Both the position numbers and the translations under genes were made by a program. From positions 1 to 59,930 of the forward strand of contig CAZHMN010000004.1 in assembly GCA_964533705.1 (NCBI GenBank): DNA of 59,930 bases, read 5' to 3'. This stretch comes from CAZHMN01 sp964533705 (GTDB taxonomy: Bacteria > Electryoneota > B3-LCP). The notes under the pieces were generated by a model. That model saw only the letters and a program-made list of their open reading frames with translations. It had not been told where the DNA came from and did not search any database. Of this stretch, positions 33,092 through 41,181 are shown one piece after another (the first letter of the stretch is position 1; the number at the start of each line of letters is the position of its first letter).

Positions 33092-34105
33092 ATGATGAAA
33101 TCGAACCAATGGATTTCCGGCCAAATGGTAGGCCGCTGCTCCGCTCTCGTAATAGTTTCCTGCCTTTTTGCAAGCTTCATTCTTCTTGCCCCAAATTATT
33201 GCTCTGCTGTATCCATCCGCGGATCGGCTATCACTCTGGGCCAGGGTTTCGAGGATTCGGAGGGTGAGGATCACTTCAACCTTGCCCAGGGACTTCGGAT
33301 TCACGCTTACCAACTGGGCCTGGACGAACTCTCCTTCCACGGCTATTTCCAGTATTACGGCGATCTCAGCAATGATTTTGCAGATGAGGGGAAGTTTAGG
33401 TTGTACCACGGCTATTTGAGCTATAAAAAGCGGGATTTCCCGCTGAATATCCGTGCGGGGCGGTTCTTTCTCTTCCGTGGCGTGGCTGTGGGTGTGCTGG
33501 ATGGCGGCGAATTCACCTACAAGATCAACCCGCAGTGGTCCTTCACGGGCTTCGGCGGCGTCCAGGGGCCGTTATCCCGCGAATGGGAATTCAATCCCGG
33601 CGGGAATTCTCCCATGTTCGGCGGTGAGGTGCGCTGGCTTCCGGGGAAGTTCAGGGGCCTTAAACCCTCTTTTTCACTGAGTTATACCCGGCAAGAACGG
33701 GAGGGTGATCTGCTCCGCCATCTGCTGGGCTTGTCCATCTATCTACGCGTCAGCCGGAAGTGGAGCTCGCTGAACGGCGAAGACGTTCCCGTTTGCGCTG
33801 ATTGCCACGGGAAACACGATATCCGCCCGTCAACCGACCAGCGTTCTCGAGTGCACCCGATCAATCTTCCTGAAACCTGTGGGCGCTGTCATGAGGATTT
33901 AGATCTGATCAAGAAGCACGAAATTTACGTGCAGAAACCGATTGAGATCTACGAGAGCAGCGTGCACGGCAAAGCCTCTTTAGGTGGAATCTACGTCGCC
34001 GCGACTTGCAATGATTGCCATTCAGTAGGGGGAACGGCCCATCGCATTCTATCCCCTGGCGATCCAGAATCACCGATCAATCATTTCAACGTTCCGCACA
34101 CCTGA
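33092..34105 (+). CDS. Apparent outer-membrane barrel / multiheme cytochrome chimera (boundaries suspect)
   Basis: Starting at ATG 33092 (GGAG site), a signal peptide leads into about 190 residues typical of an outer-membrane beta-barrel: alternating aromatic strands, DLSNDFADEGKFRLYHGYL, VLDGGEFTYKI. At about 33760-33790 the sequence becomes a c-type cytochrome with haem motifs CADCH, CGRCH and CNDCH. The frame ends at 34105 in HFNVPHT-stop, where homologues would continue HT-C-x-x-C-H. The next codons in another frame encode the tail of a cytochrome b561-like membrane domain. Either a barrel-cytochrome fusion exists here or two or three genes have been joined by deletions. I favour the latter. 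Confidence 0.5.
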   Translation: MMKSNQWISGQMVGRCSALVIVSCLFASFILLAPNYCSAVSIRGSAITLGQGFEDSEGEDHFNLAQGLRIHAYQLGLDELSFHGYFQYYGDLSNDFADEGKFRLYHGYLSYKKRDFPLNIRAGRFFLFRGVAVGVLDGGEFTYKINPQWSFTGFGGVQGPLSREWEFNPGGNSPMFGGEVRWLPGKFRGLKPSFSLSYTRQEREGDLLRHLLGLSIYLRVSRKWSSLNGEDVPVCADCHGKHDIRPSTDQRSRVHPINLPETCGRCHEDLDLIKKHEIYVQKPIEIYESSVHGKASLGGIYVAATCNDCHSVGGTAHRILSPGDPESPINHFNVPHT

Positions 34106-34243
34106 TTGGCGTAGCCATATGGCATATGTACTCTACGGTGTTCAGTCCCAACGTTTACCCGATGAATCCAGCCTGGCTCACCGGCAAGATGCCGGAAGCT
34201 TGGTACAAATACGAACACTCGGAAGATCCTACCGCAGAGCCGG
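34102..34243 (+). pseudogene. Remnant of a cytochrome b561-like membrane domain
   Basis: Frame +1 from 34102 reads LIGVAIWHMYSTVFSPNVYP, then a segment ending in WLTGKMPEAWYKYEHSED. This is the characteristic last helix and tail of b-type cytochrome domains that are often fused to multiheme c modules. Its upstream part is missing: it joins directly to the cytochrome c segment that ends at 34105, out of frame. It runs into the N gap at 34244. Confidence 0.5.
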
Positions 34244-34343
34244 NNNNNNNNNNNNNNNNNNNNNNNNNNNNNNNNNNNNNNNNNNNNNNNNNNNNNNNNN
34301 NNNNNNNNNNNNNNNNNNNNNNNNNNNNNNNNNNNNNNNNNNN
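34244..34343. other. Assembly gap (100 N)
   Basis: Exactly 100 N, with no overlap between the flanks. It separates the b-type remnant from a different cytochrome c gene. Confidence 0.99.
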
Positions 34344-34772
34344 AAGATGTGCCATAAGGGCGAGAAAAAGGGAATGGTTTATGAAATCTGGGAAGCGAGC
34401 AAGCATGCCAAGGCGACTGAAGCTCCCGCCACCAAAGGTGAGGAAAAGAATCCGACCTGCCTCAAATGTCACTCGACGGGCTTCGGCGAGGGCGGCTACG
34501 ATCCCGAAGCGGAAGACTCTTTGAAGTTCGCCGGAGTGCAGTGCGAAGCCTGCCACGGTCCGGGGAAAGACTATAAGAAGATGAGCATCATGAAGGACCG
34601 GGAAGCCGCGCTGGCAAACGGACTGATTATTCCCACCGCGGAAACCTGCGTTCTGTGTCATAATCCGTCGCATCACGAGGACATGGAGTTCGATTATGAG
34701 ACGGCCTGGGATCAGATAAAGCACGAATTGCCGAAAGAAGAGCCGGAAGAAGAGGCAATGCCCGAAGAATAG
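34344..34772 (+). CDS. Cytochrome c554-like multiheme protein (5' end missing)
   Basis: The visible 142 residues begin inside the first haem motif (KMCH, with its first Cys in the gap) and continue MVYEIWEASKHAKATEAP, the pattern of the cytochrome c554 family (Cys-His followed by W-x-x-S-x-H-A). Further haem motifs are CLKCH, CEACH and CVLCH, so at least four haems. A Glu-rich tail (PKEEPEEEAMPEE) ends it. It is probably periplasmic and precedes the Rieske gene by about 150 bases, so it may accept electrons from that complex. Confidence 0.75.
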   Translation, partial: KMCHKGEKKGMVYEIWEASKHAKATEAPATKGEEKNPTCLKCHSTGFGEGGYDPEAEDSLKFAGVQCEACHGPGKDYKKMSIMKDREAALANGLIIPTAETCVLCHNPSHHEDMEFDYETAWDQIKHELPKEEPEEEAMPEE

Positions 34773-34919
34773 AACCCGGCAATCACTCAGCCGCTTCAAT
34801 GGGAAATCCAACCAGGAGTTCCCGCGTCTTTATCGAAACAAGTAGATCGTTACGTTGACTGTCCAGCGTATCTAATCTAACGGAGGATGGGTGGATACCT
34901 CCTTTCGTGGAGAGGGAGA

Positions 34920-35363
34920 ATGGAACAGAAGGAAACCGGCGGCCGGCGCGGCTTCTTGAATGCCTTATTGGGTGGAGGAATCGCCGCATTTCTGGGTTTA
35001 ATAGTTTATCCCGTCCTGCGATTCCTGGAACCGCCGAAGCTGCCCGAAGCCGGAGTATCCAGTGTGCTGGTCGGTAAAGCCTCTGAATTGCTGCCAAACG
35101 AGGGAAAGCTGTTCAAATTCGGTCGGAAGCCCGGGTTATTGATCCGAACGCCTGAAGGTGAATTCAGAGCATTCATCGCCGTCTGCACTCATCTGGACTG
35201 CACAGTTCAATATCGCAGCGACATGCAGATCATCTGGTGTGCCTGTCACAACGGGCGTTATGATCTGAACGGCATAAACGTCGCCGGCCCTCCGCCACGG
35301 CCGCTGACGCCTCTCGAGGTACACCTAAAGGGCGATGATCTCTACGTTTCACCTCAGGCATAG
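34920..35363 (+). CDS. Rieske [2Fe-2S] subunit of a quinol-cytochrome c reductase
   Basis: A 147-residue Rieske protein. A twin-arginine-like start (GRRGFLNALLGGG) and one membrane anchor precede the periplasmic domain, which carries the cluster motifs CTHLDC and CACHNGRYD (two Cys and two His). It passes electrons from quinol at cytochrome b to a c-type cytochrome. ATG 34920 is preferred because GAGAGGGAG lies directly upstream and the twin-arginine then falls near residue 9; an in-frame ATG at 34887 is possible. Cytochrome b follows after nine bases. Confidence 0.92.
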   Translation: MEQKETGGRRGFLNALLGGGIAAFLGLIVYPVLRFLEPPKLPEAGVSSVLVGKASELLPNEGKLFKFGRKPGLLIRTPEGEFRAFIAVCTHLDCTVQYRSDMQIIWCACHNGRYDLNGINVAGPPPRPLTPLEVHLKGDDLYVSPQA

Positions 35364-35372
35364 GAGGAGCGC

Positions 35373-36434
35373 ATGAAGGCACTGGCCGATTGGCTGCGGG
35401 AGAGATACCAGATTGATCAATTAACCTCCTTTCTGAAGAAGAAAGATGTCCCCATTCACAAGGGATTCATCTGGTATTATTTCGGCGGCATCACCCTTTT
35501 CCTGTTTCTGATCCAGGTGCTGACCGGGATATTATTGCTGCTCTACTACAAGCCGGGTGCGGATACGGCCTTCGAATCGGTGCAGTTTCTAATCACCAAG
35601 GTCAAATATGGATGGCTCATTCGCTCGATCCACAGTTGGTCGGCGAACCTGATGGTTCTATCCGCCTTCATCCACATGTTCTCGAACCTGTTCACCAGGT
35701 CTTATCGCAAACCGCGCGAGCTGACCTGGATCAGCGGTATGGTGCTGTTCATATTAGCACTGGGCTTCGGATTTTCCGGTTACTTGCTACCCTGGAATGA
35801 ATTAGCTTTCTTCGCAACCAAGGTGGGCACGGATATCGCCGGGGCGGTCCCCTTTGTGGGCAAGCAGATTGTGATCTTCCTGCGAGGGGGTGAGGACGTC
35901 ACCGGCGGCACGCTATCCCGGTTTTTCGGATTCCACGTAGCGGTGCTGCCGGGGATCTTCACTGTCTTTCTGGCCGCTCACCTGGCGTTGATTCAATTTC
36001 AGGGGATGAGCACGCCTCTGCACTTAGAGGGCAAGATCGAAAAGAGGATGCCCTTCTTTCCCAATTTCGCCCTCCGTGATCTGGTGGTATGGATCATCGT
36101 GCTGAACGTCGTCGCCCTGCTGGCCGTCTTTTTCCCCTGGGAATTGGGAGTCAAAGCGGACGCTTTTCAGCCTGCGCCGGAGGGGATTAAGCCGGAATGG
36201 TATTTTATGTTCATGTTCCAGATGCTGAAGATGCTCCCCGCCAAAGTGCTCTTGATCGAAGGAGAAATCCTGGGCATTGCGGGATTTGCACTGGCTGGAA
36301 TCCTTCTCGTCGTATTGCCTCTTCTGGATCGGAAGAGCGGCCGAGGTGAGAAACAACCCCTCGTAACCCTTCTCGGCGTGATTGCGATCTTGTACATTGT
36401 CGTCATGACCATAATCGGCTACATGGCTGCGTAG
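35373..36434 (+). CDS. Cytochrome b (b6-type core fused to subunit IV)
   Basis: A 353-residue membrane protein. Haem-b ligands are His87 and His101 (13 residues between) and His188 and His203 (14 between); the 14-residue spacing is that of cytochrome b6 rather than mitochondrial b. The Qo-site motif PEWY is present in GIKPEWYFMFMFQ. About eight helices are predicted, with the b6 and subunit IV parts in one chain. It oxidises quinol in the inner membrane together with the Rieske protein just upstream. No cytochrome c1 or f gene follows. A nonahaem cytochrome takes that place nine bases downstream. Confidence 0.93.
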   Translation: MKALADWLRERYQIDQLTSFLKKKDVPIHKGFIWYYFGGITLFLFLIQVLTGILLLLYYKPGADTAFESVQFLITKVKYGWLIRSIHSWSANLMVLSAFIHMFSNLFTRSYRKPRELTWISGMVLFILALGFGFSGYLLPWNELAFFATKVGTDIAGAVPFVGKQIVIFLRGGEDVTGGTLSRFFGFHVAVLPGIFTVFLAAHLALIQFQGMSTPLHLEGKIEKRMPFFPNFALRDLVVWIIVLNVVALLAVFFPWELGVKADAFQPAPEGIKPEWYFMFMFQMLKMLPAKVLLIEGEILGIAGFALAGILLVVLPLLDRKSGRGEKQPLVTLLGVIAILYIVVMTIIGYMAA

Positions 36435-36443
36435 GAGAGAAAA

Positions 36444-37700
36444 ATGAAAATCAGGCCATTTATCTTAATCATCTTTACCCTATTTACGGCTGTTACTTAT
36501 ATGTCCCGGCGGGTTGTTGCCCAGGATGAAGCAAATACCTGTATGGACTGCCATCTTGAACTCGATGGTGAGCTCAGCGAACCGGCGCTGAAATTCTCAG
36601 GAGACGTCCACAATATTGAGGGGCTCTCATGTGCAGGCTGCCACGGCGGAGATCCCGCGGCGGAAGACGCTGAACTCGCCATGAGTGAAGCAAGAGGATT
36701 TCGTGGTACACCTTCAGCGCTTGATATCCCGCGTTTTTGCGGCACCTGCCATTCGGATCCCGCCTTTATAAGAAATTATAATCCTACTCTTGCCACCGAC
36801 CAGCTCGATAAATACTGGACTTCGCATCACGGTCAGTTGAACAAACGAGGAGACCGAAAAGCAGCAGAGTGCGTCTCCTGCCACGGCGTGCACGACATCC
36901 GAGGAGCCGGCGATCCGCGATCCAGCGTTTATGCCAAAAATGTCCCCCAGACTTGCGCCAACTGCCACGCTGATAAAGAGTACATGGCCAGCTATAAGAT
37001 TCCTCACGACCAATATGAAAAGTACAGGACGAGCATTCACGGCGAAGCGCTACTACTGAGGAACGACGCCGGTGCACCGGCCTGTAATGATTGCCACGGC
37101 AATCACGCCGCGATGCCGCCGGGAGTCAGCTCCATCGGTAGAGTTTGCTTTCAGTGCCACCCAGCGGAAGGTGAGCTGTTCATCGCCAGCCCTCATAAGC
37201 GGGCCTTTGACGAAGTCGGGGAGGCGGAATGCTCCTTTTGCCATGGGAACCATGCCATTAACATCCTCAGCGATGAAGATATCGGCGTTGATGACGGGTC
37301 AATATGCATTCAGTGTCACGGCGAAGGGGATGCCGGATACCAAGCGGCGGCGGCTATAAAGGCTGCCATGTTACGGTTAAGTCAGGATTATCAGGAAGCT
37401 AAAACTCTGATTGATGACGCTGAAAAGAAGGGAGTGGAGGTTTCAGATGAACAATTCAAGCTGGATGAAGTGGGGCATTCGTTGATTAACGTCCGTAAGC
37501 TCATTCATGCGTTTAATCCTGATACGATCAATACGCAGGTCAAAGAGGTGATGATCGCAGCAGAGGAGGTTCACCGGGCCGGCGTCCAGGCGATAGCCGA
37601 GGTGAAAAACCGCAGATCAGGTTTCCTGGTGTTCACCCTCGTTAGCGTTTTGCTCGTCCTTGTTATTTTGGTAAAAATCAGGAGGATGGAGAAGCGGTAG
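36444..37700 (+). CDS. Nonahaem c-type cytochrome with C-terminal membrane anchor
   Basis: A 418-residue protein with a signal peptide (ending RVVAQ) and nine CxxCH motifs in order: CMDCH, CAGCH, CGTCH, CVSCH, CANCH, CNDCH, CFQCH, CSFCH, CIQCH. A helical stretch follows, then one C-terminal transmembrane helix (GFLVFTLVSVLLVLVILV) and a basic tail. It would be anchored in the inner membrane with its haem domain in the periplasm. Its place directly after Rieske and cytochrome b suggests that it is the third subunit of the complex, replacing cytochrome c1 or f and relaying electrons to periplasmic carriers. Confidence 0.88.
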   Translation: MKIRPFILIIFTLFTAVTYMSRRVVAQDEANTCMDCHLELDGELSEPALKFSGDVHNIEGLSCAGCHGGDPAAEDAELAMSEARGFRGTPSALDIPRFCGTCHSDPAFIRNYNPTLATDQLDKYWTSHHGQLNKRGDRKAAECVSCHGVHDIRGAGDPRSSVYAKNVPQTCANCHADKEYMASYKIPHDQYEKYRTSIHGEALLLRNDAGAPACNDCHGNHAAMPPGVSSIGRVCFQCHPAEGELFIASPHKRAFDEVGEAECSFCHGNHAINILSDEDIGVDDGSICIQCHGEGDAGYQAAAAIKAAMLRLSQDYQEAKTLIDDAEKKGVEVSDEQFKLDEVGHSLINVRKLIHAFNPDTINTQVKEVMIAAEEVHRAGVQAIAEVKNRRSGFLVFTLVSVLLVLVILVKIRRMEKR

Positions 37701-37809
37701 GGGATCGTTCAAAGTAAGACTAAGGGTGGTGCTGGGTCTCCAAACTCGGCACATTTGCCGCCACCTGCGGGGAGGTGGCAGCATTTATTGGAGAATCGTG
37801 CTCCGAAAA

Positions 37810-37842
37810 AAGCCCCCGGTGGCTATTGAGCTCCGGGGGCTT
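37810..37842. terminator. Bidirectional intrinsic terminator
   Basis: A 9-bp stem AGCCCCCGG/CCGGGGGCT with a 13-base loop. On the minus strand it is followed by six T, a strong terminator for the lysine aminotransferase gene that ends at 37870. On the plus strand it is followed by TTTGTCATTT and may also stop the cytochrome operon. Confidence 0.8.
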
Positions 37843-37869
37843 TGTCATTTCAGGTATTGGATTAGAGTT

Positions 37870-39213
37870 TTAGTACAATTCTTTCAGTGACTTACGAATA
37901 GCATCCAGCGCCATGCTGATGTGTTCTTCATTCACGTTCAGCGGTGGGCGGAAACGGATGCTGTTCTCTCCGCATCCCAGGATGGCCACTCCGTTGTCGT
38001 AAACCTTGCCTCTGAACTTGTCGCGTTCCGCCGAAGTGGGCAAATCGAAGGCGCACATCAGGCCGCGGCCGCGGGCATTGGATATGATCCTGGGGTATTC
38101 CGCCTGCAGGTTCTCGATTTCTTTCAGCAGGACCTTGCCCATGGCTTCGGCGTTTTCCACCAATTGCTCCTCGTGGATGATTTCCAGGTATTTTGTGGCG
38201 CGCACCATGTCAATGACGTTTCCGCCCCAGGTGGAATTGATGCGCGAGGAAACCTTGAAGACGTTGTCTTCAACCAAATCAATTTTATCTCCCGAGACGA
38301 ACCCGCAAACTTGAGATTTCTTGCCGAAGCAGAACATGTCGGGCTGAACGCCGAAGTGTTCCTGAGCCCAATATCTGCCTGTTAAACCCATGCCGGTCTG
38401 GACGCAGTCGAAGATGAGCATGGCCTCTTCCTGGTCGGCGATCTCCTTCAATTCCCGCAAGAACTCAGCCCGGAAGTGGCGGTCACCCCCCTCTCCCTGG
38501 ATCGGTTCGATGATGATGGCGGCGATGTCGTCGGGATAATCCCGAAAGGCCCGTTTGACCTGCGCCAACGCCAACCGTTCCTGATCCTTGACGTAATTCA
38601 GGTTTTGCTCGGTCAAGGGGAATCGCATAGCCGGGCTGATAGCCTTGGGCCAATCCAACATAGGGTAGTATTGATACTTTGTCGGTTCAGTTCGGGTGAG
38701 GCTCAAGGTGTACCCGGTTCGGCCGTGGAAGGCGTAATCGAAGCTGATCACACGGTGGCCGACTTCGCGCCGATACCCCTTTTGAAAATTGCGCTTCACT
38801 TTCCAGTCGAAGGAGGCTTTCAGGGCGTTCTCAATGCCCAGAGCGCCTCCAGCGATGAAGAAGACGTGCTTGAAACCTTTGGGTACGGCCAGTTGGAAGA
38901 AAGTTTCCACGAAGGTGGCCATCTCAGTTGTGTACAGATCCGAGTTGGTAACGTTGTTCACCGCCACTTCGCCCAGAAACTGAAGCATTTCCGGAGTGGT
39001 CAGCTTGGGATGGTTATGTCCAATGGGGGAGCTGGCGAAGAAGGTGAACATGTCCAGGTAGTCTTTTCCCGTTAAAGCATCATGGCAGAAGATGCCATGC
39101 GATTTGCGCAGGTCGAAGACCATGGGAAAGCCATCGGCCAGCATGTAACGGTCGATCGTCTTGTGAACGTCCTTGGCGTCAACGCTGTATTTCAAATGTC
39201 GTTTATCGCTCAT
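37870..39213 (-). CDS. lat: L-lysine 6-transaminase
   Basis: A 447-residue class III PLP aminotransferase. The PLP lysine is in CFGKKSQVCG, and the cofactor aspartate in LIFDCVQTGMG. The N-terminal HKTIDRYMLADGFPMVFDLRKSHG and the insert RREVGHRVISFDYAFHGRTGYT are typical of lysine epsilon-aminotransferases. The reaction is lysine + 2-oxoglutarate to 2-aminoadipate 6-semialdehyde + glutamate. The aldehyde dehydrogenase 139 bases upstream on the same strand would oxidise the product to 2-aminoadipate, so together they form a lysine catabolic or compatible-solute pathway. Confidence 0.9.
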   Translation of the reverse strand: MSDKRHLKYSVDAKDVHKTIDRYMLADGFPMVFDLRKSHGIFCHDALTGKDYLDMFTFFASSPIGHNHPKLTTPEMLQFLGEVAVNNVTNSDLYTTEMATFVETFFQLAVPKGFKHVFFIAGGALGIENALKASFDWKVKRNFQKGYRREVGHRVISFDYAFHGRTGYTLSLTRTEPTKYQYYPMLDWPKAISPAMRFPLTEQNLNYVKDQERLALAQVKRAFRDYPDDIAAIIIEPIQGEGGDRHFRAEFLRELKEIADQEEAMLIFDCVQTGMGLTGRYWAQEHFGVQPDMFCFGKKSQVCGFVSGDKIDLVEDNVFKVSSRINSTWGGNVIDMVRATKYLEIIHEEQLVENAEAMGKVLLKEIENLQAEYPRIISNARGRGLMCAFDLPTSAERDKFRGKVYDNGVAILGCGENSIRFRPPLNVNEEHISMALDAIRKSLKELY

Positions 39214-39351
39214 GATAACCTCTCTTGATGGGCTGCAATTCAGTCTTACATTTTATACATTCGATTGTCGCTATGTGCTATTGCGTAAAGCCCACCACAT
39301 AGAGGGGATAGAGCATTTTCCTTATAAACTTTGTCATGACGCTTTTGATTC

Positions 39352-40845
39352 TTATTGTTCTTGAGTGTCAATCTGGGCCTTTTGCAGTTTGCCCGAGAAA
39401 TCCACATAAACCGTCTTCGTTTCGGTGTAGAAGTCGTAAACTTCCCAGCCTCCTTCGCGGTGACCGTTGCCGGTCTCCTTGAATCCTCCGAAGGGCATAT
39501 GCGCTTCCGCTCCGATGGTAGGCCCGTTGATGTAGGTGATACCGCATTCGATGTCGCGGATCGCCTTAAAAGCAGCGTTGACGTTGTTGGTGTAGATCGA
39601 ACTCGACAAACCGTAAACCGTATCGTTCAGCACTTTGATGGCTTCGTCGAAATCGTGCACCTTGATGATGGAGAGCACCGGGCCGAAGATCTCCTCTTTG
39701 GCGATGCGCATATCCGGTGTAACTCCGGCGAAAATGGTCGGCGCGTAAAAGTAACCCTTATCGTAATCGCCGCCGGTAAGGCGATGGCCTCCGATCAACA
39801 ATTCAGCGCCTTCTTGTTTGCCGATGTCAACGTAGGATTCGTCAACTTTACGCTGTCCTTCGTTGATACAGGGACCCATCTCCACGCTCTCATCGAGGCC
39901 GTTGCCCACTCTCAGCCTCTCGGTGCGCTCGACCAGCATGTCAATGAATTTATCGTGAATGGCCTGATGCAGGATGAGGCGGGATGTGGCCGTGCAACGC
40001 TGTCCGGTGGTGCCGAAAGCCCCCCAGATAACGCCTTCCAGCGCCAGAGTGAGATCGGCGTCGTCCATAACGATCTGAGCATTTTTGCCTCCCAATTCGA
40101 GGGAAACGCGCTTCAACTTGGCCCCGGCTCGAGCATTGATGTCCTTTCCGACTACGGATGATCCTGTGAAGGAAATCAGGTTGACGTCGGGATGCTCCAC
40201 TAAGGGCGTTCCCACGCTCCCGCCGGTGCCATGTACGATATTGATGCAGCCGGGAGGCACTCCGGCCTCCAACAAAATTTCAACGAGAGTCGTTGCCGTA
40301 GCGGGTGTGTCCGAAGCGGGCTTGAAGACGACGGTGTTGCCGCAAACCAGTGCCGGGAAAATCTTCCACGTGGGAATGGCCATGGGGAAATTCCAGGGGG
40401 TGATGATGCCGGCAACGCCAACGGGCATCCTGAAGGCGATGTTCATCTTATTGGGCAGCTCTGAGGGAGCCGTGTGACTGAACAACCGCCGAGCTTCGGA
40501 AGCGGCGTAATAGGCGGTATCAATGCCTTCCTGAGTATCGCCTCGGGTTTCCTTCAGGACTTTGCCCATTTCCCTGGTCATCACCCGTGAAATCTCCTCC
40601 TTACGTTCGACCATGATATCGCCGGCTTTTTTAATGATATCGCCGCGCTGGGGCGCGGGAGTCAAACGCCAGGCGTCGAAAGCCTTGCGGGCTGCGGCGA
40701 CGGCACGGTCCACTTCCCGCTTATCCGACCTGGGAAAGGTGCCGATCAAATCGTCGGTGTCAGCGGGATTGCGGTTTTCGAAGCGTTCACCGGATTCGGC
40801 GTCGCACCATTCGCCATCTATGTAGTTCTGATATTCACGGCTCAT
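39352..40845 (-). CDS. Aldehyde dehydrogenase, probable 2-aminoadipate semialdehyde dehydrogenase
   Basis: A 497-residue aldehyde dehydrogenase: Asn in ITPWNFPMAIP, FTGSSVVG, Glu in SLELGGKNAQ, catalytic Cys in GTTGQRCTATSR, and PFGGFKETGNGHREGG near the end. It is close to the ALDH7/semialdehyde group. The pairing with lysine 6-transaminase, on the same strand and next in line, makes 2-aminoadipate semialdehyde the most likely substrate. Substrate assignment is by context. Confidence 0.86.
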   Translation of the reverse strand: MSREYQNYIDGEWCDAESGERFENRNPADTDDLIGTFPRSDKREVDRAVAAARKAFDAWRLTPAPQRGDIIKKAGDIMVERKEEISRVMTREMGKVLKETRGDTQEGIDTAYYAASEARRLFSHTAPSELPNKMNIAFRMPVGVAGIITPWNFPMAIPTWKIFPALVCGNTVVFKPASDTPATATTLVEILLEAGVPPGCINIVHGTGGSVGTPLVEHPDVNLISFTGSSVVGKDINARAGAKLKRVSLELGGKNAQIVMDDADLTLALEGVIWGAFGTTGQRCTATSRLILHQAIHDKFIDMLVERTERLRVGNGLDESVEMGPCINEGQRKVDESYVDIGKQEGAELLIGGHRLTGGDYDKGYFYAPTIFAGVTPDMRIAKEEIFGPVLSIIKVHDFDEAIKVLNDTVYGLSSSIYTNNVNAAFKAIRDIECGITYINGPTIGAEAHMPFGGFKETGNGHREGGWEVYDFYTETKTVYVDFSGKLQKAQIDTQEQ

Positions 40846-41181
40846 GGAAAACTCCTTTGCAACTGTAAAGTACTTATTTTCTATTGATAAAAAAAGGCCT
40901 CCTGGCCAATATCAAATTTATAAAAAATTGAATCGTGAGTCAAGGAGAATAAGCAAAATTTATCAAATTAATCACGTGTATTTTCTTGCCTTGACGTGTT
41001 GTTTCCGCTTCATAGGGCATAAAAACCATCAAAATTCTTGCCTGAATAGAACAATGTGGCTTAAATTGCTCCAGATAAGAAGGATTTTTAATGACCGGCA
41101 ATATTACTGGATTCTGTATTCAGTATTCATTCGCGCCCGACCGCCGTGCAAAAATTCATTACACCAAAAAACTTTGAGCCT
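40846..41181. other. Divergent intergenic region
   Basis: About 336 A+T-rich bases between the aldehyde dehydrogenase (minus) and the hybrid kinase (plus). It holds a likely promoter for the dehydrogenase at 40917-40943. No RNA gene or further reading frame was recognised. Confidence 0.45.
40917..40943 (-). promoter_or_regulatory. Candidate sigma-70 promoter of the semialdehyde dehydrogenase
   Basis: On the minus strand, TTGACT (40943-40938) and TATAAA (40922-40917) are separated by 15 bases. The hexamers are close to consensus but the spacer is two bases short. It is about 72 bases before the start codon. Confidence 0.35.

Noticed and set aside
39355..40161. 268-codon plus-strand open frame
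   Set aside because: Exactly antisense to a clear aldehyde dehydrogenase; no motifs of its own.
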